Assembly (NCBI GenBank): GCA_016839245.1
Contig: JAEOUN010000078.1
Location: 1 to 64,000 of the forward strand
DNA from: Candidatus Thorarchaeota archaeon
GTDB taxonomy: Archaea; Asgardarchaeota; Thorarchaeia; Thorarchaeales; Thorarchaeaceae
DNA length: 64,000 bases
Reading direction: 5' to 3'
In this document: positions 53,480 to 62,741 of the stretch, in pieces
How the letters are laid out: the number at the start of each line of letters is the position of its first letter
Position numbering within the stretch: position 1 is the stretch's first letter
Position numbers and translations under genes: made by a program
The notes under the pieces: generated by a model
What the model was told of the DNA's origin: nothing
Databases searched by the model: none
Seen by the model: the letters and a program-made list of their open reading frames with translations, nothing else

Positions 53480-56362
53480 ATGCGCGCACTTTACAGAACT
53501 GCTATTTCATTGATTATACTTAGTACAATGATGTTTACACCAAATTTAGTGTGGGGTTCATCCCTAACCACAGATAGCACAAATCATTATGGAATGAGTG
53601 CTATTCTTGCTCAAACAGTAGCCTCAGCCAAGCCAAATGAGGTTCTATCAGTGGTGGCAGAATTCCCAGAGGGATCAACGCCAGACTATATGACGGCCTG
53701 TATTTTAGAATTAGGACTCAACACTGTTACGATAAGACACGCATTTCACCTGATTCCGATGGTTTCATTGTATATTGAAAGCAATGAAGTAAACAAGCTT
53801 GCAAAGAGTCTCAAAATTGTAGGACTTACACTAGATGTGACAAAAACGCTGGCAGATGAAGAAGCAGTTGGAGAATATACCGTTGCTTCAAATGAAGAAG
53901 GATATATTCATTTCACAGAAACAATCGATGCAGAAGGTCTTTGGTCACAGGGAATTAATGGAAGCGGCGTAGTTGTCGCTGTTCTAGATAGCGGAGCTGA
54001 CGGTGAACATCCTGACCTCCAAAATAAAATCATTAAATTCAAGGATTACATCAATAACCATGATGATCTGAATCCATCAGATGGAATGGACGCATACGAC
54101 GATGATGGACATGGGACCGCTTGCGCATGGAATATAGCAGGAGATGGGACAGCTAACGGGGGCGAGTTCACGGGTGTTGCGCCAGGAGCAAATCTTCTCA
54201 TTGTTAAGGTTTTAAATCAAGAGGGTTCTGGTGATGACTCAGTTATTGCTGAAGGTATTGAGTATGCTGTCGATAATGGTGCTGATATCATCAGTCTAAG
54301 TTTGGGAGGAGAATGGACTGACGACACATACCAAGTAGAAGCTTCAGTTGTTGCTACGAGAGCGGCGGTAGAAGCAGGCGTTTCTGTTGTAATTGCTGCA
54401 GGTAATTCAGGACCTCAAGCATATTCAATTAATTCTCCAGGCATTGTTGAAGAAGCAGTTACAGTAGGCGCATCCATTGATGGCAAAGGTGTTGTCAGCT
54501 TTAGTAGTGTTGGTCCAGTATACAGGACCACCTCTGAACCAAGTGGTTATTCTGCAAAACCAGATATCGTTGCCCCAGGATATCAAGTTGTATCAGGTCG
54601 TGCTCAGGACGCAAATGCTGATGAATATCTTCTGTATAATTCCTCACAATATTCAGATGAATATACTCAATGGTCAGGAACATCGGCAGCTACACCTATT
54701 GTTGCAGGAGCTCTAGCGCTTCTTGCTCAAAACTTTACACTTCTCACACCAGATGAAGCCAAAGTGTCCATAATGAAATCAGCTCAGGATCTTGATCTTG
54801 ATCCAATGATTCAGGGGTGGGGAGTCCTTAATGTGACTGCCGCAGCAGAGGTTCTATCAGAATCTTCAAGAGATATAACAATAATGACACCAAGACGTTT
54901 CCCTACTCTACCATGGAGCGGAAACGTACTCATTATTGGCGATGACAGACCTCCCCAGAATGTCACGATAATCTCAACCCATGCAATCGGAAGTTCCAGT
55001 ATTGAAATTACTGGAAATGCAAGCACCTTTGTTCGGACAAATTCTGAAATAATATCAGTGATAGCAGGATATTCATATTTTGGGATTTGGCTTGAGATTC
55101 CTGAGGATCTCGCAATAACAGATGTTGGACAATATCTTGGACAACTAAAGATAGTCCATGAGAATATCACCATAGCATCAATCGACATCAATTTTGCCAT
55201 AACACTCTTTGGAGGTCGTTTGATGGTTGATATGGAACATCATTCAACTGATGATCCGGATTATCCATCATACTATGGATACTTCACAGAATACCTCAGA
55301 GGTGAGGGTGTAGTTCTTTCAGAGTTTGGCAGTCCATCTGACACTTTACGGAGTTACATCGATTTGAGTTCTCTTGCAGGATCGGATATTTTCATAATCA
55401 TGGATACTGAAACAGCATATACTGATGGAGAGATTTCTGCTCTGCATCAATTTGTTGATATGGGAGGTACTCTGCTCGTCTTCTCTGAATTCTGGGATTC
55501 ATCATCAAATCAAGCATCTTTCGGAATTGACTACTACAATCAAATTCTAGAACCGTTTGGAATACAATGTGAACGCAGAGGAATTGGAGTAGGTCTTAAT
55601 GGCTATGGAGAAGTGTATGATGCAAATACTGGAAGTGTAGCAGAAAATGATAGTCTCATGACAGGAGTAAATAGCCTATATATCGTTCAGGGAAGTACGC
55701 TGTCAGTAGATACCTCAATAGCGAGGGGTCTCTTTTGGGAAGACGCTGAAAAAACTCATGCTATAGTTGCCACTTCGGACTATGGTAAAGGGCATGTGAT
55801 AGTCATTTCAGATGGTTCAACACTGTACGATGAAATACTATATGATGCAATTCGATTTGGAGCAGACAATCTCAGATTGCTACGAAATCTAGCAGCATCT
55901 ATTATACCAGAGGCACCCAGAATATACGACGTCATTCTAGAACACGGTGATTTTGGGGAAATTGCAAATGTCACAGCATACATCTTCGATGATGACCTTG
56001 ATGTCGTGTCAATGAACATCATAAGTCCATCAGGTGCGAATATCACTGGAGTGGTCACAGAGAGTTTAGGTTACAAATATTCAACATCATTCGTCTTCAA
56101 TAGTGGAGGTTTCTACACATTCACAGTCATTGCAAGAGATAGCAGCGGTAATGAAAAAATCTTTCAAAAGATAGTCTTAATTTCTGTCAATGCTGTTGAT
56201 GACTTCTTTGTACAAGCGGTAACCTATTCACTTCTAGGTATCGTGGGAGCAGGTTTAATCTACACGGGATATCAAAAGTACTTCACTGGTCGAAAACCAA
56301 AACAAAAGACAATCCCAAGTAATGAGGATGAGTGGGAAGTACCTCCTCCATCTATCGAATAG
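53480..56362 (+). CDS. Membrane-anchored subtilase with site-1-protease-like domain order
   Basis: A 960-residue secreted serine protease. Signal peptide 1-24, propeptide-like region to about 125, then S8 catalytic domain: Asp in VVAVLDSGADGEHPD (about 170), His in DDDGHGTACAWN, Asn in VIAAGNSGPQ, Ser in SGTSAATPIVAGALALL. After the beta region comes a Rossmann-like GATase/DUF4350-type domain (about 590-810: FFTEYLR-like GYFTEYLRGEGVVLSEFG, SDIFIIMDTETAYTDGEI, GGTLLVFSEFWD, GKGHVIVISDGSTLYD). A membrane helix (about 912-934) and a short basic/acidic cytosolic tail end it. This order parallels eukaryotic S1P. Its end overlaps the convergent FAD enzyme by 11 bases. Confidence 0.88.
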   Translation: MRALYRTAISLIILSTMMFTPNLVWGSSLTTDSTNHYGMSAILAQTVASAKPNEVLSVVAEFPEGSTPDYMTACILELGLNTVTIRHAFHLIPMVSLYIESNEVNKLAKSLKIVGLTLDVTKTLADEEAVGEYTVASNEEGYIHFTETIDAEGLWSQGINGSGVVVAVLDSGADGEHPDLQNKIIKFKDYINNHDDLNPSDGMDAYDDDGHGTACAWNIAGDGTANGGEFTGVAPGANLLIVKVLNQEGSGDDSVIAEGIEYAVDNGADIISLSLGGEWTDDTYQVEASVVATRAAVEAGVSVVIAAGNSGPQAYSINSPGIVEEAVTVGASIDGKGVVSFSSVGPVYRTTSEPSGYSAKPDIVAPGYQVVSGRAQDANADEYLLYNSSQYSDEYTQWSGTSAATPIVAGALALLAQNFTLLTPDEAKVSIMKSAQDLDLDPMIQGWGVLNVTAAAEVLSESSRDITIMTPRRFPTLPWSGNVLIIGDDRPPQNVTIISTHAIGSSSIEITGNASTFVRTNSEIISVIAGYSYFGIWLEIPEDLAITDVGQYLGQLKIVHENITIASIDINFAITLFGGRLMVDMEHHSTDDPDYPSYYGYFTEYLRGEGVVLSEFGSPSDTLRSYIDLSSLAGSDIFIIMDTETAYTDGEISALHQFVDMGGTLLVFSEFWDSSSNQASFGIDYYNQILEPFGIQCERRGIGVGLNGYGEVYDANTGSVAENDSLMTGVNSLYIVQGSTLSVDTSIARGLFWEDAEKTHAIVATSDYGKGHVIVISDGSTLYDEILYDAIRFGADNLRLLRNLAASIIPEAPRIYDVILEHGDFGEIANVTAYIFDDDLDVVSMNIISPSGANITGVVTESLGYKYSTSFVFNSGGFYTFTVIARDSSGNEKIFQKIVLISVNAVDDFFVQAVTYSLLGIVGAGLIYTGYQKYFTGRKPKQKTIPSNEDEWEVPPPSIE

Positions 56363-57632
56363 GACCATATGTCTGCTCTAGGAACTCTCGAAGTCGCTCA
56401 TGACGAGGTCTTGAGAGAGGATTGTCTCTAAGAATTGATCCAGCCTCCACACGATCAAGAATCTCATATCCAAGTCGTGCACCTAACCTTGGAGAAATCA
56501 CCTGACCTCCGATGAGAACACCGTCATCATTAGAGATTAGAGATACTTTTGAATACTCAGATGAATCTTCGAAATAGGTTACTTCCATCTTAATTCCAAC
56601 ATTCTTTGCCGTGGTGGAAGAATGCCCAATACAGATGATATCGGTTCCAAAAATCCGATCGTATTGTAGACGTTTTGATGTGTCTGAGTATATCTTGGTT
56701 CCTCCAACTGAAGCAACTCCTGCTTGACGACCCGCTCTAGCAGCCACGCTTCCTACGGGGAGTAATAATGGCTGATTTGTCAAGGAATCAATCATTTCTA
56801 CGCAATCGCCAACTGCAAAGATATCGTTGTTAGATGTCTGCATCCTTTGATTTACCAGAATGCCACCTAATTCTCCAATTTTAAGCCCAATTTCCTTAGC
56901 TAATTTTACATTAGGTCGAACACCAGTCATAAAAAGCACTGCATCGACTTTAATGTCATTACCATCAAGTGTAAGTCCCTCGACCTTCCCATTACCAAAG
57001 ACTCTAGAAGGTTCTGAGCCCATATGTATTATCAGATTTTGAGGAAGCCTGGATAATAGCTCGGAACTCATCGACTCCTCCAGTTGACGACGCATCAATC
57101 GAGATCGAACAATTAGATATACTTCTTTTCCTAGACTGAGAAGACGTTCAGCTGTTTCAAGTCCGCTGAGGCCCGCACCTACGATTGCGATGCAATTCAT
57201 GCCTGATAGTTGACTGCCAATCTTTGATGTATCTGCTAGATTTTGTATCGTGAAAACACCGGGTAAATCAGTTCCAGAAATATTTGGAATATTAGGAATT
57301 CCTCCTGTTGCGAGGATTAACCGATCATATGGAATTTTTTGATTTTCTTTTCGACTTCGAATTTCGACAAGTTTCTTACTAGAATCAACAGAAACAACAC
57401 TCGTTCCTGAAAGAATATCGATTCTTTTTCTCGATAATGCATCAAAGGACCAATCATTAATATTCAATTCATCAGTGTCAGGAAATTCAAGTGCTAAAGA
57501 AGCGCCTGGTTTTCTGTGGGCTTCTATCGTTTCCTCGGTAATCAATTTGATATCTGCCTTTGAGTCAAACATTCTAGCAGCTATTGCAGCCGAAGCGCCA
57601 CCGGGACCATATCCAACGATTATGAGTTTCAT
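56352..57632 (-). CDS. FAD-dependent pyridine nucleotide-disulfide oxidoreductase
   Basis: A 426-residue flavoprotein of the NADH oxidase/CoA-disulfide reductase fold. FAD loop IIVGYGPGGASAAIAAR, NAD loop IAIVGAGLSGLETAERL (about 150) and the second FAD motif DIFAVGDCVEM. In CoA-disulfide reductases a redox Cys follows the first loop; here that position is in a stretch lacking Cys (EAHRKPGASLALEF), so another electron acceptor is likely. Dimer domain (about 320-426) complete. It is cytosolic and lies between two subtilase genes. Confidence 0.87.
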   Translation of the reverse strand: MKLIIVGYGPGGASAAIAARMFDSKADIKLITEETIEAHRKPGASLALEFPDTDELNINDWSFDALSRKRIDILSGTSVVSVDSSKKLVEIRSRKENQKIPYDRLILATGGIPNIPNISGTDLPGVFTIQNLADTSKIGSQLSGMNCIAIVGAGLSGLETAERLLSLGKEVYLIVRSRLMRRQLEESMSSELLSRLPQNLIIHMGSEPSRVFGNGKVEGLTLDGNDIKVDAVLFMTGVRPNVKLAKEIGLKIGELGGILVNQRMQTSNNDIFAVGDCVEMIDSLTNQPLLLPVGSVAARAGRQAGVASVGGTKIYSDTSKRLQYDRIFGTDIICIGHSSTTAKNVGIKMEVTYFEDSSEYSKVSLISNDDGVLIGGQVISPRLGARLGYEILDRVEAGSILRDNPLSRPRHERLREFLEQTYGPIR

Positions 57633-57645
57633 TCGTTTAACCTCT

Positions 57646-60600
57646 TTATTTCTTCATTTTTCTGACAGCAAAGATCATGACTAATCCAGCAATGCCAGCC
57701 ACTATGCCTACTATAATTAGAGTGTTATCCTCTATGACAAGTAATGTAGCAAATTGCATCTCGGTCGTGCTAATACTTGTACCTTTGGCAACGGCAAAAA
57801 CCTCATACTCGCCAGGAATAAAGCCTGATGATGATATCACAAATTCATAGTGACCCTCACCAGACAATGTGAAGTTACGCCACACTCCAGAGGAATGTTG
57901 AAAGCTAATTATAACCTCTGATGCTAATTCATATGCCTCCAATTGTAACTCACCAGTAATTTTCTCATTGATGAAGAGACCTGTTCTGACTACTGATCTA
58001 TCAAGGATAGCACTTGTGAACTGTACAAGATTGCTTATTGAACCAGATAACATTGTTGGAGGAAAAGCAAGAAGGTTCATTTCTGAGGTCACATTGAATG
58101 AAATACTAAGTATATAACCAGACACAAGCGTATCAGAATCAATCGCATATTCAATATCCTTGGATGCCATCTGAATTGATGAATTTAAAGCGTATAAATC
58201 ACCATCAACAATGCTGAATCCAAGTGATGTATCTTCAATCGACGAATCACGGTCTTCAGCTGAAATTTTGATAAGAAGAGTGTCTTCTTGTGATGTCAAT
58301 TCGAAGTCATTGATTAATGGATGCCATATATCTTCGATTGCTGATGAACTAGCGGAATCGATATACATCATTGTAGAGTTATGAGTAGCGACTACAACAC
58401 TTCCTCTAATTATATCGTCAAGACCATCAATTTTCACTACTGTTGATGTTGAAACATTCCACCATGTTCCACCTAGTAGTGATGACTCGTAGCTGAATCC
58501 ATTCCATTCATAGATCTGACAAGCACCAGCTGTAAGATTAACGAGTATATCAGCGCCATTTATTCCAGTTGAAGGGTTTGAATCAGTATCCCATTCTATG
58601 CTCAGCATATTAGATCCAACAAAACTAGGTGCAGCAGTAGTAGAAATGTAAAATGCAATAGCATGGATTTCTTGAGAGACTTTGATAGATTGGATATCCA
58701 GTTCAGGAGAGATATTCGAGTCAATAGAATCAGTGACTAATGAAGGCACGATAGCCCAGTCAGAGATTGAGGAACCCTCATTCATCGTTTCATTTAGGAC
58801 ATGCATTACAGAGATAGCAGCATCGCACAATCCATGGCCAAAATCGTTTCGTGAATCATCGAAATGAGACGATAATCCACCCGCACCATCGACAAGAGCT
58901 GAGTATGTTCTCCAAGGATTACCATTTCCCTCAGCTTGAATTATCAATGCAAGAGTCCCAGCTACATGAGGTGAAGCCATACTAGTCCCATCTTTTGACC
59001 ACCATAGACTAGTAAGACTGTTTCTTGCGGCGGTTATTGATGCACCAGGTGCTGAAATTTCAGGTTTTGCTACACCATCAATCCTTGGACCTCTACTAGA
59101 GCTATAGGTGATGCTAGATGTACTTTCTGAATAGGAACTGACAGCAATTGCATAATCGGCTGTTGCAGGAGAACTGATAGTATGGTAATTGTCAGTCTGA
59201 TTCAAGAACTCCAGATGATTAGTCTCCCAATATCCATCCCACGCATAACTGTCAACTGTTATTGAATCGCCAGAGGGATTTTCAATAACCACATTCCAAA
59301 TTCCATCCATCCAATCATGGCCTGTTGTTGCTTCTTGAATAATGATGTTGTTCATTCCGCGTGGACTAATCTCACAAAAGACGTAGGCAGAGAGAGCATC
59401 TTCAGAGATTGCAAAAGCATTACCAGCAACACTAGAATAAGCTCCAAGATCAATTGGGTCTCCTGTTGGCGGGTATAAGATGATATGCTCGTCTCTATCA
59501 GAGGAGCGCCATAAGATACTAAGATATGAATTTAGATCCTCATTATCCACACTAAGACGAACAGTGCTTGTTGTACCAGAATCTACACTGAACCGTGCAT
59601 GTTTGGATTTACCTCCCAGATTTCCAGCTGCTGCTGTTGTTAAAACGCCATATTTAAGAAACGCTTCACTGATAGCAAGATCTTCAGGATCTGTCCCGTC
59701 CAGAAATCCAAGATAACTTGAAAATGACATGTTAATGACATCAGCATCATTCTCTATTGCAAAACTAATTCCATCAAGAACATCTGCTGAACTAAAGGGA
59801 CATCTAATGATGATTAAGTCAGCTCCTGGCGCAACTCCAACATATGAGGTCATACCAATCTGACCACCTGCAATGGTGGATGCCACATGAGTTCCATGGC
59901 CATCATCACGAGAATCTCCAATTGTAACTGCCTGAGTAAGATTCACCCCACGTACATAGACATTCGATGAAAATTGATCGTATAAAACAGCAATTTTTGA
60001 AACATTGAGAATGACTGCTTTTTCAATACCTCTATTAATTTGTCCATCATCGTTGGCATCAATGCCTCCAACCCACCGATCACCATCAGCATAATCAAAA
60101 TTACCATTTCCATCGGTACTGATATACATGTAATCAGAGCTATAACTGAAAAAAGCACCTGTCTGTCCGTTGACGCTACGGATAGGGCCTTCGTTAGAAT
60201 CGGCTAAACCATTTCTATTAAGGTCGATATAGTAATTCAGGTCATAAAAAATGAAATCAAATTCCTCGTCATAGGCACGCCAAAAAGATGGATGTAGCCA
60301 CTCTGCCCCGCTATCAATCACAGCTATGGTTGCACCAGTGCCATCTATTCGTTCATCTTCGTATTCCAAATTAGTCCATACATCATCAGCGTTAATTGTC
60401 GGAACAGAGGATGTCAATGAGGGAGTATATTGTTTGCTTCCTGAAGTGGCACGAATCAAACCTATGTCAGCTATCGCATATAGAGAATCAGAGCTTCTAA
60501 TTATTGCAGAGTATATTCGCCCTACGCTGACAATACTGGATCCACGTCGTACGAATTGTATACCTGTTGCTTCAATCTCATTAATCTGAGAAGTGGTGAG

Positions 60601-60792
60601 TTGATTCTCGAATTCAAGGAGAGCTTGTGCTCCAAGTTCTTGATTATTAGCAAGCTCCATGGAAAGCTGAGTTTCGATTAAAGAGTTTGTTTCGTTGAGA
60701 GTATTACTGATTGCAGCTGACGAGATAACTATAGGAGGTGTAGTAATCATCGAGAACAGCAGGAGTGTTAATATTACGCAGCGTTTATACAT
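57646..60792 (-). CDS. Large secreted, membrane-anchored subtilase with Ca-loop insertion
   Basis: A 1048-residue S8 protease. Signal peptide (1-28), propeptide, then catalytic Asp in ATIAVIDSGAEWLHPSF (about 155), His in DDGHGTHVASTIAGG (about 300) and Ser in GTSMASPHVAGTLALI. Between Asp and His are three Ca-binding loop-like segments (DLNRNGLADSNEG, STDGNGNFDYADG, DANDDGQINRG), an insertion of about 110 residues. The C-terminal half has beta domains, ending in one membrane helix (IIVGIVAGIAGLVMIFAV) and RKMKK. Catalytic set complete, so it should be an active surface protease. No Thr stalk, unlike the one at 46465. Confidence 0.9.
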   Translation of the reverse strand: MYKRCVILTLLLFSMITTPPIVISSAAISNTLNETNSLIETQLSMELANNQELGAQALLEFENQLTTSQINEIEATGIQFVRRGSSIVSVGRIYSAIIRSSDSLYAIADIGLIRATSGSKQYTPSLTSSVPTINADDVWTNLEYEDERIDGTGATIAVIDSGAEWLHPSFWRAYDEEFDFIFYDLNYYIDLNRNGLADSNEGPIRSVNGQTGAFFSYSSDYMYISTDGNGNFDYADGDRWVGGIDANDDGQINRGIEKAVILNVSKIAVLYDQFSSNVYVRGVNLTQAVTIGDSRDDGHGTHVASTIAGGQIGMTSYVGVAPGADLIIIRCPFSSADVLDGISFAIENDADVINMSFSSYLGFLDGTDPEDLAISEAFLKYGVLTTAAAGNLGGKSKHARFSVDSGTTSTVRLSVDNEDLNSYLSILWRSSDRDEHIILYPPTGDPIDLGAYSSVAGNAFAISEDALSAYVFCEISPRGMNNIIIQEATTGHDWMDGIWNVVIENPSGDSITVDSYAWDGYWETNHLEFLNQTDNYHTISSPATADYAIAVSSYSESTSSITYSSSRGPRIDGVAKPEISAPGASITAARNSLTSLWWSKDGTSMASPHVAGTLALIIQAEGNGNPWRTYSALVDGAGGLSSHFDDSRNDFGHGLCDAAISVMHVLNETMNEGSSISDWAIVPSLVTDSIDSNISPELDIQSIKVSQEIHAIAFYISTTAAPSFVGSNMLSIEWDTDSNPSTGINGADILVNLTAGACQIYEWNGFSYESSLLGGTWWNVSTSTVVKIDGLDDIIRGSVVVATHNSTMMYIDSASSSAIEDIWHPLINDFELTSQEDTLLIKISAEDRDSSIEDTSLGFSIVDGDLYALNSSIQMASKDIEYAIDSDTLVSGYILSISFNVTSEMNLLAFPPTMLSGSISNLVQFTSAILDRSVVRTGLFINEKITGELQLEAYELASEVIISFQHSSGVWRNFTLSGEGHYEFVISSSGFIPGEYEVFAVAKGTSISTTEMQFATLLVIEDNTLIIVGIVAGIAGLVMIFAVRKMKK

Positions 60793-61076
60793 CAGAGTCC
60801 CTCGTATTGACTAGTTGTTCACTTCTATGCTAATCCCTGATATGCTTTATCCTTAAGATAACAAGGAAATTTCACAGCCATTGTTTGTTAAAGAAGCGCC
60901 TGAGAAAAAATGCAAATATATGTCATGTAATTACAGATTTCATTACTGAAGTAACTTAGTAAATGCATCAATGATAATACCAACTTATTATTGGCATAGT
61001 TTGACATTCACATTTCATTTTCGAAACAAGCATAACGATACAGGAAAATGGAATCGGTGAAGATGGAGAATGGTAG

Positions 61077-62741
61077 ATGACATCTCACGATGATATTCTC
61101 AAAATTCTGGAAATTGGAGAGAATAGACATACAGAATTTAAACGTAGACTAACCAGGGCAGATCTAAAGAAAGAACGTTGGGAGAAATTAGTAACACGAA
61201 TCAAATACATGACCTGTGAGAATCCCTTTGAAGGGCATTTTCTAATTGGTATTGAAGATTTTGGGGGAAAAGAATGGGATATACATGGTATATCCGAATC
61301 AAGTCTGAGAGCTGCAGAGGAGATTCTTATCAAATTATGTGAAGATGCCTCAGTTGAAATTGTAGAAGAAGAGAGAGTAGAAACTCCAAAGGGTTTGGTT
61401 GGTATATATTTACTCAAACGTCTTGCTGCTCCTGAAGTGAAAGAAACTTGTTCAGTAAATGTTGCTGGACGAGTAAACTCGGGTAAATCAAGTCTAATTG
61501 GAGCATTAGTGATTGGAAAACCTGATGATGGAAAAGGTAGTGCCAGATCATTTCTTCTCACGCATCCACAGGAGATAACAAGAGGACAAACAGCAGACAT
61601 TCATCTCAGCTTTATGGGATTCGATGAAGAGGGACATTTACTTCATTTGGAAAATCCATTGAGTAAAGAAGAAACTGCCCGTGTCTTGGACCAATCCGAA
61701 AGAATTGTCACTTTTTTTGATGCCCCAGGGCATAAGGAATATAGTAAGACTATGATTCGAAGTATCTTGGGGGCAGATGCACAATATGGACTTGTGCTCG
61801 TACCAGGTCCGGAAGAAGCTTATCTCATCAATCAAGAAGAGGAAAGAACAGGAATACCAAGACTTGACGAAATTACCCGTGAGCATCTAATACTGATGGC
61901 AAATCAAGAAGCTCCTTTCTTCGTGGTCATCTCAAAAATTGATAAGACAAGAACCCATGATTTGGACATTGTACTTAAAGTCCTGCGAAAAAGCTTGAAG
62001 GATATTGGCAAGATTCCAATAATCATTCGTTCAGAGGATGAGATTGAACCAGTTGTAAAGGAGATTGGTCATGGAGTCATTGTGCCTATATTACCAGTTT
62101 CTGCACTTGAGTTAGAATCACTTGATGTATTGATTGCACTGTTAAAGAGTGTGCCATCTAATTCTGAGAATAAAGCTATCACAGAAACAGCTCGAGCTTA
62201 TGTTGACAAGGTCTATAGAGGTATCAAAGGAACTAATGTAGTTGTAACAGGAACTGTGAGGACAGGAGTCTTCAAACAAGGTCAGAATGTCATGGTGGGA
62301 CCGGATAAGAACAATCAGTTTCACGAGGGGAGATTATTCAGTATTGAGATGTTTAAGAGTAGAATTAGTACGGTGAAAGCAGGAGATCTCTTTGGCTTTG
62401 ATATTAAAGATGTTGACAAACATAGTATTCGTAGAGGACAGATAATCACAGATCCACAAGAAAGAGTTGACAGCTGTAAGGAATTTGAAGCTAATATTAT
62501 CGTTACAAGGCATCCAACAAAAATCTCAGTGGGATACTCTCCAGTTCTCCAAGCTCATACTATCCAACAGACAGTTGTTTTGAAGAAAATCTATGATGCA
62601 GATTTTCTAAGCGTTGGGGATTTTGCCAGAGTTAGACTTGAATTTTTAATGTATCCTGAAGCAGTAGGTGTTGATGATAAAATCGTTTTAAGAGAAGCTA
62701 ATACTCGAGCCATAGGTACCATCGTTGAGGTCATCAATTGA
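61077..62741 (+). CDS. GTPBP1-family translational GTPase
   Basis: A 554-residue GTPase of the EF-Tu/GTPBP1 type. An N-terminal domain of about 115 residues (TEFKRRLTRADLKKERWEKL, HFLIGIEDFGG) precedes the G domain: G1 VAGRVNSGKSSLIG (about 130-143), switch-I TRGQTADIH, G3 DAPGHKEY, G4 SKID. EF-Tu-like domains II (GVFKQGQNVMVGP) and III (RHPTKISVGYSPVLQAHTIQQT) follow. GTPBP1/2 are eukaryotic/archaeal relatives of elongation factors, with roles in mRNA or ribosome quality control. The N-terminal domain resembles AlbA/Schlafen-type folds. Convergent with the last gene, next to each other. Confidence 0.9.
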   Translation: MTSHDDILKILEIGENRHTEFKRRLTRADLKKERWEKLVTRIKYMTCENPFEGHFLIGIEDFGGKEWDIHGISESSLRAAEEILIKLCEDASVEIVEEERVETPKGLVGIYLLKRLAAPEVKETCSVNVAGRVNSGKSSLIGALVIGKPDDGKGSARSFLLTHPQEITRGQTADIHLSFMGFDEEGHLLHLENPLSKEETARVLDQSERIVTFFDAPGHKEYSKTMIRSILGADAQYGLVLVPGPEEAYLINQEEERTGIPRLDEITREHLILMANQEAPFFVVISKIDKTRTHDLDIVLKVLRKSLKDIGKIPIIIRSEDEIEPVVKEIGHGVIVPILPVSALELESLDVLIALLKSVPSNSENKAITETARAYVDKVYRGIKGTNVVVTGTVRTGVFKQGQNVMVGPDKNNQFHEGRLFSIEMFKSRISTVKAGDLFGFDIKDVDKHSIRRGQIITDPQERVDSCKEFEANIIVTRHPTKISVGYSPVLQAHTIQQTVVLKKIYDADFLSVGDFARVRLEFLMYPEAVGVDDKIVLREANTRAIGTIVEVIN

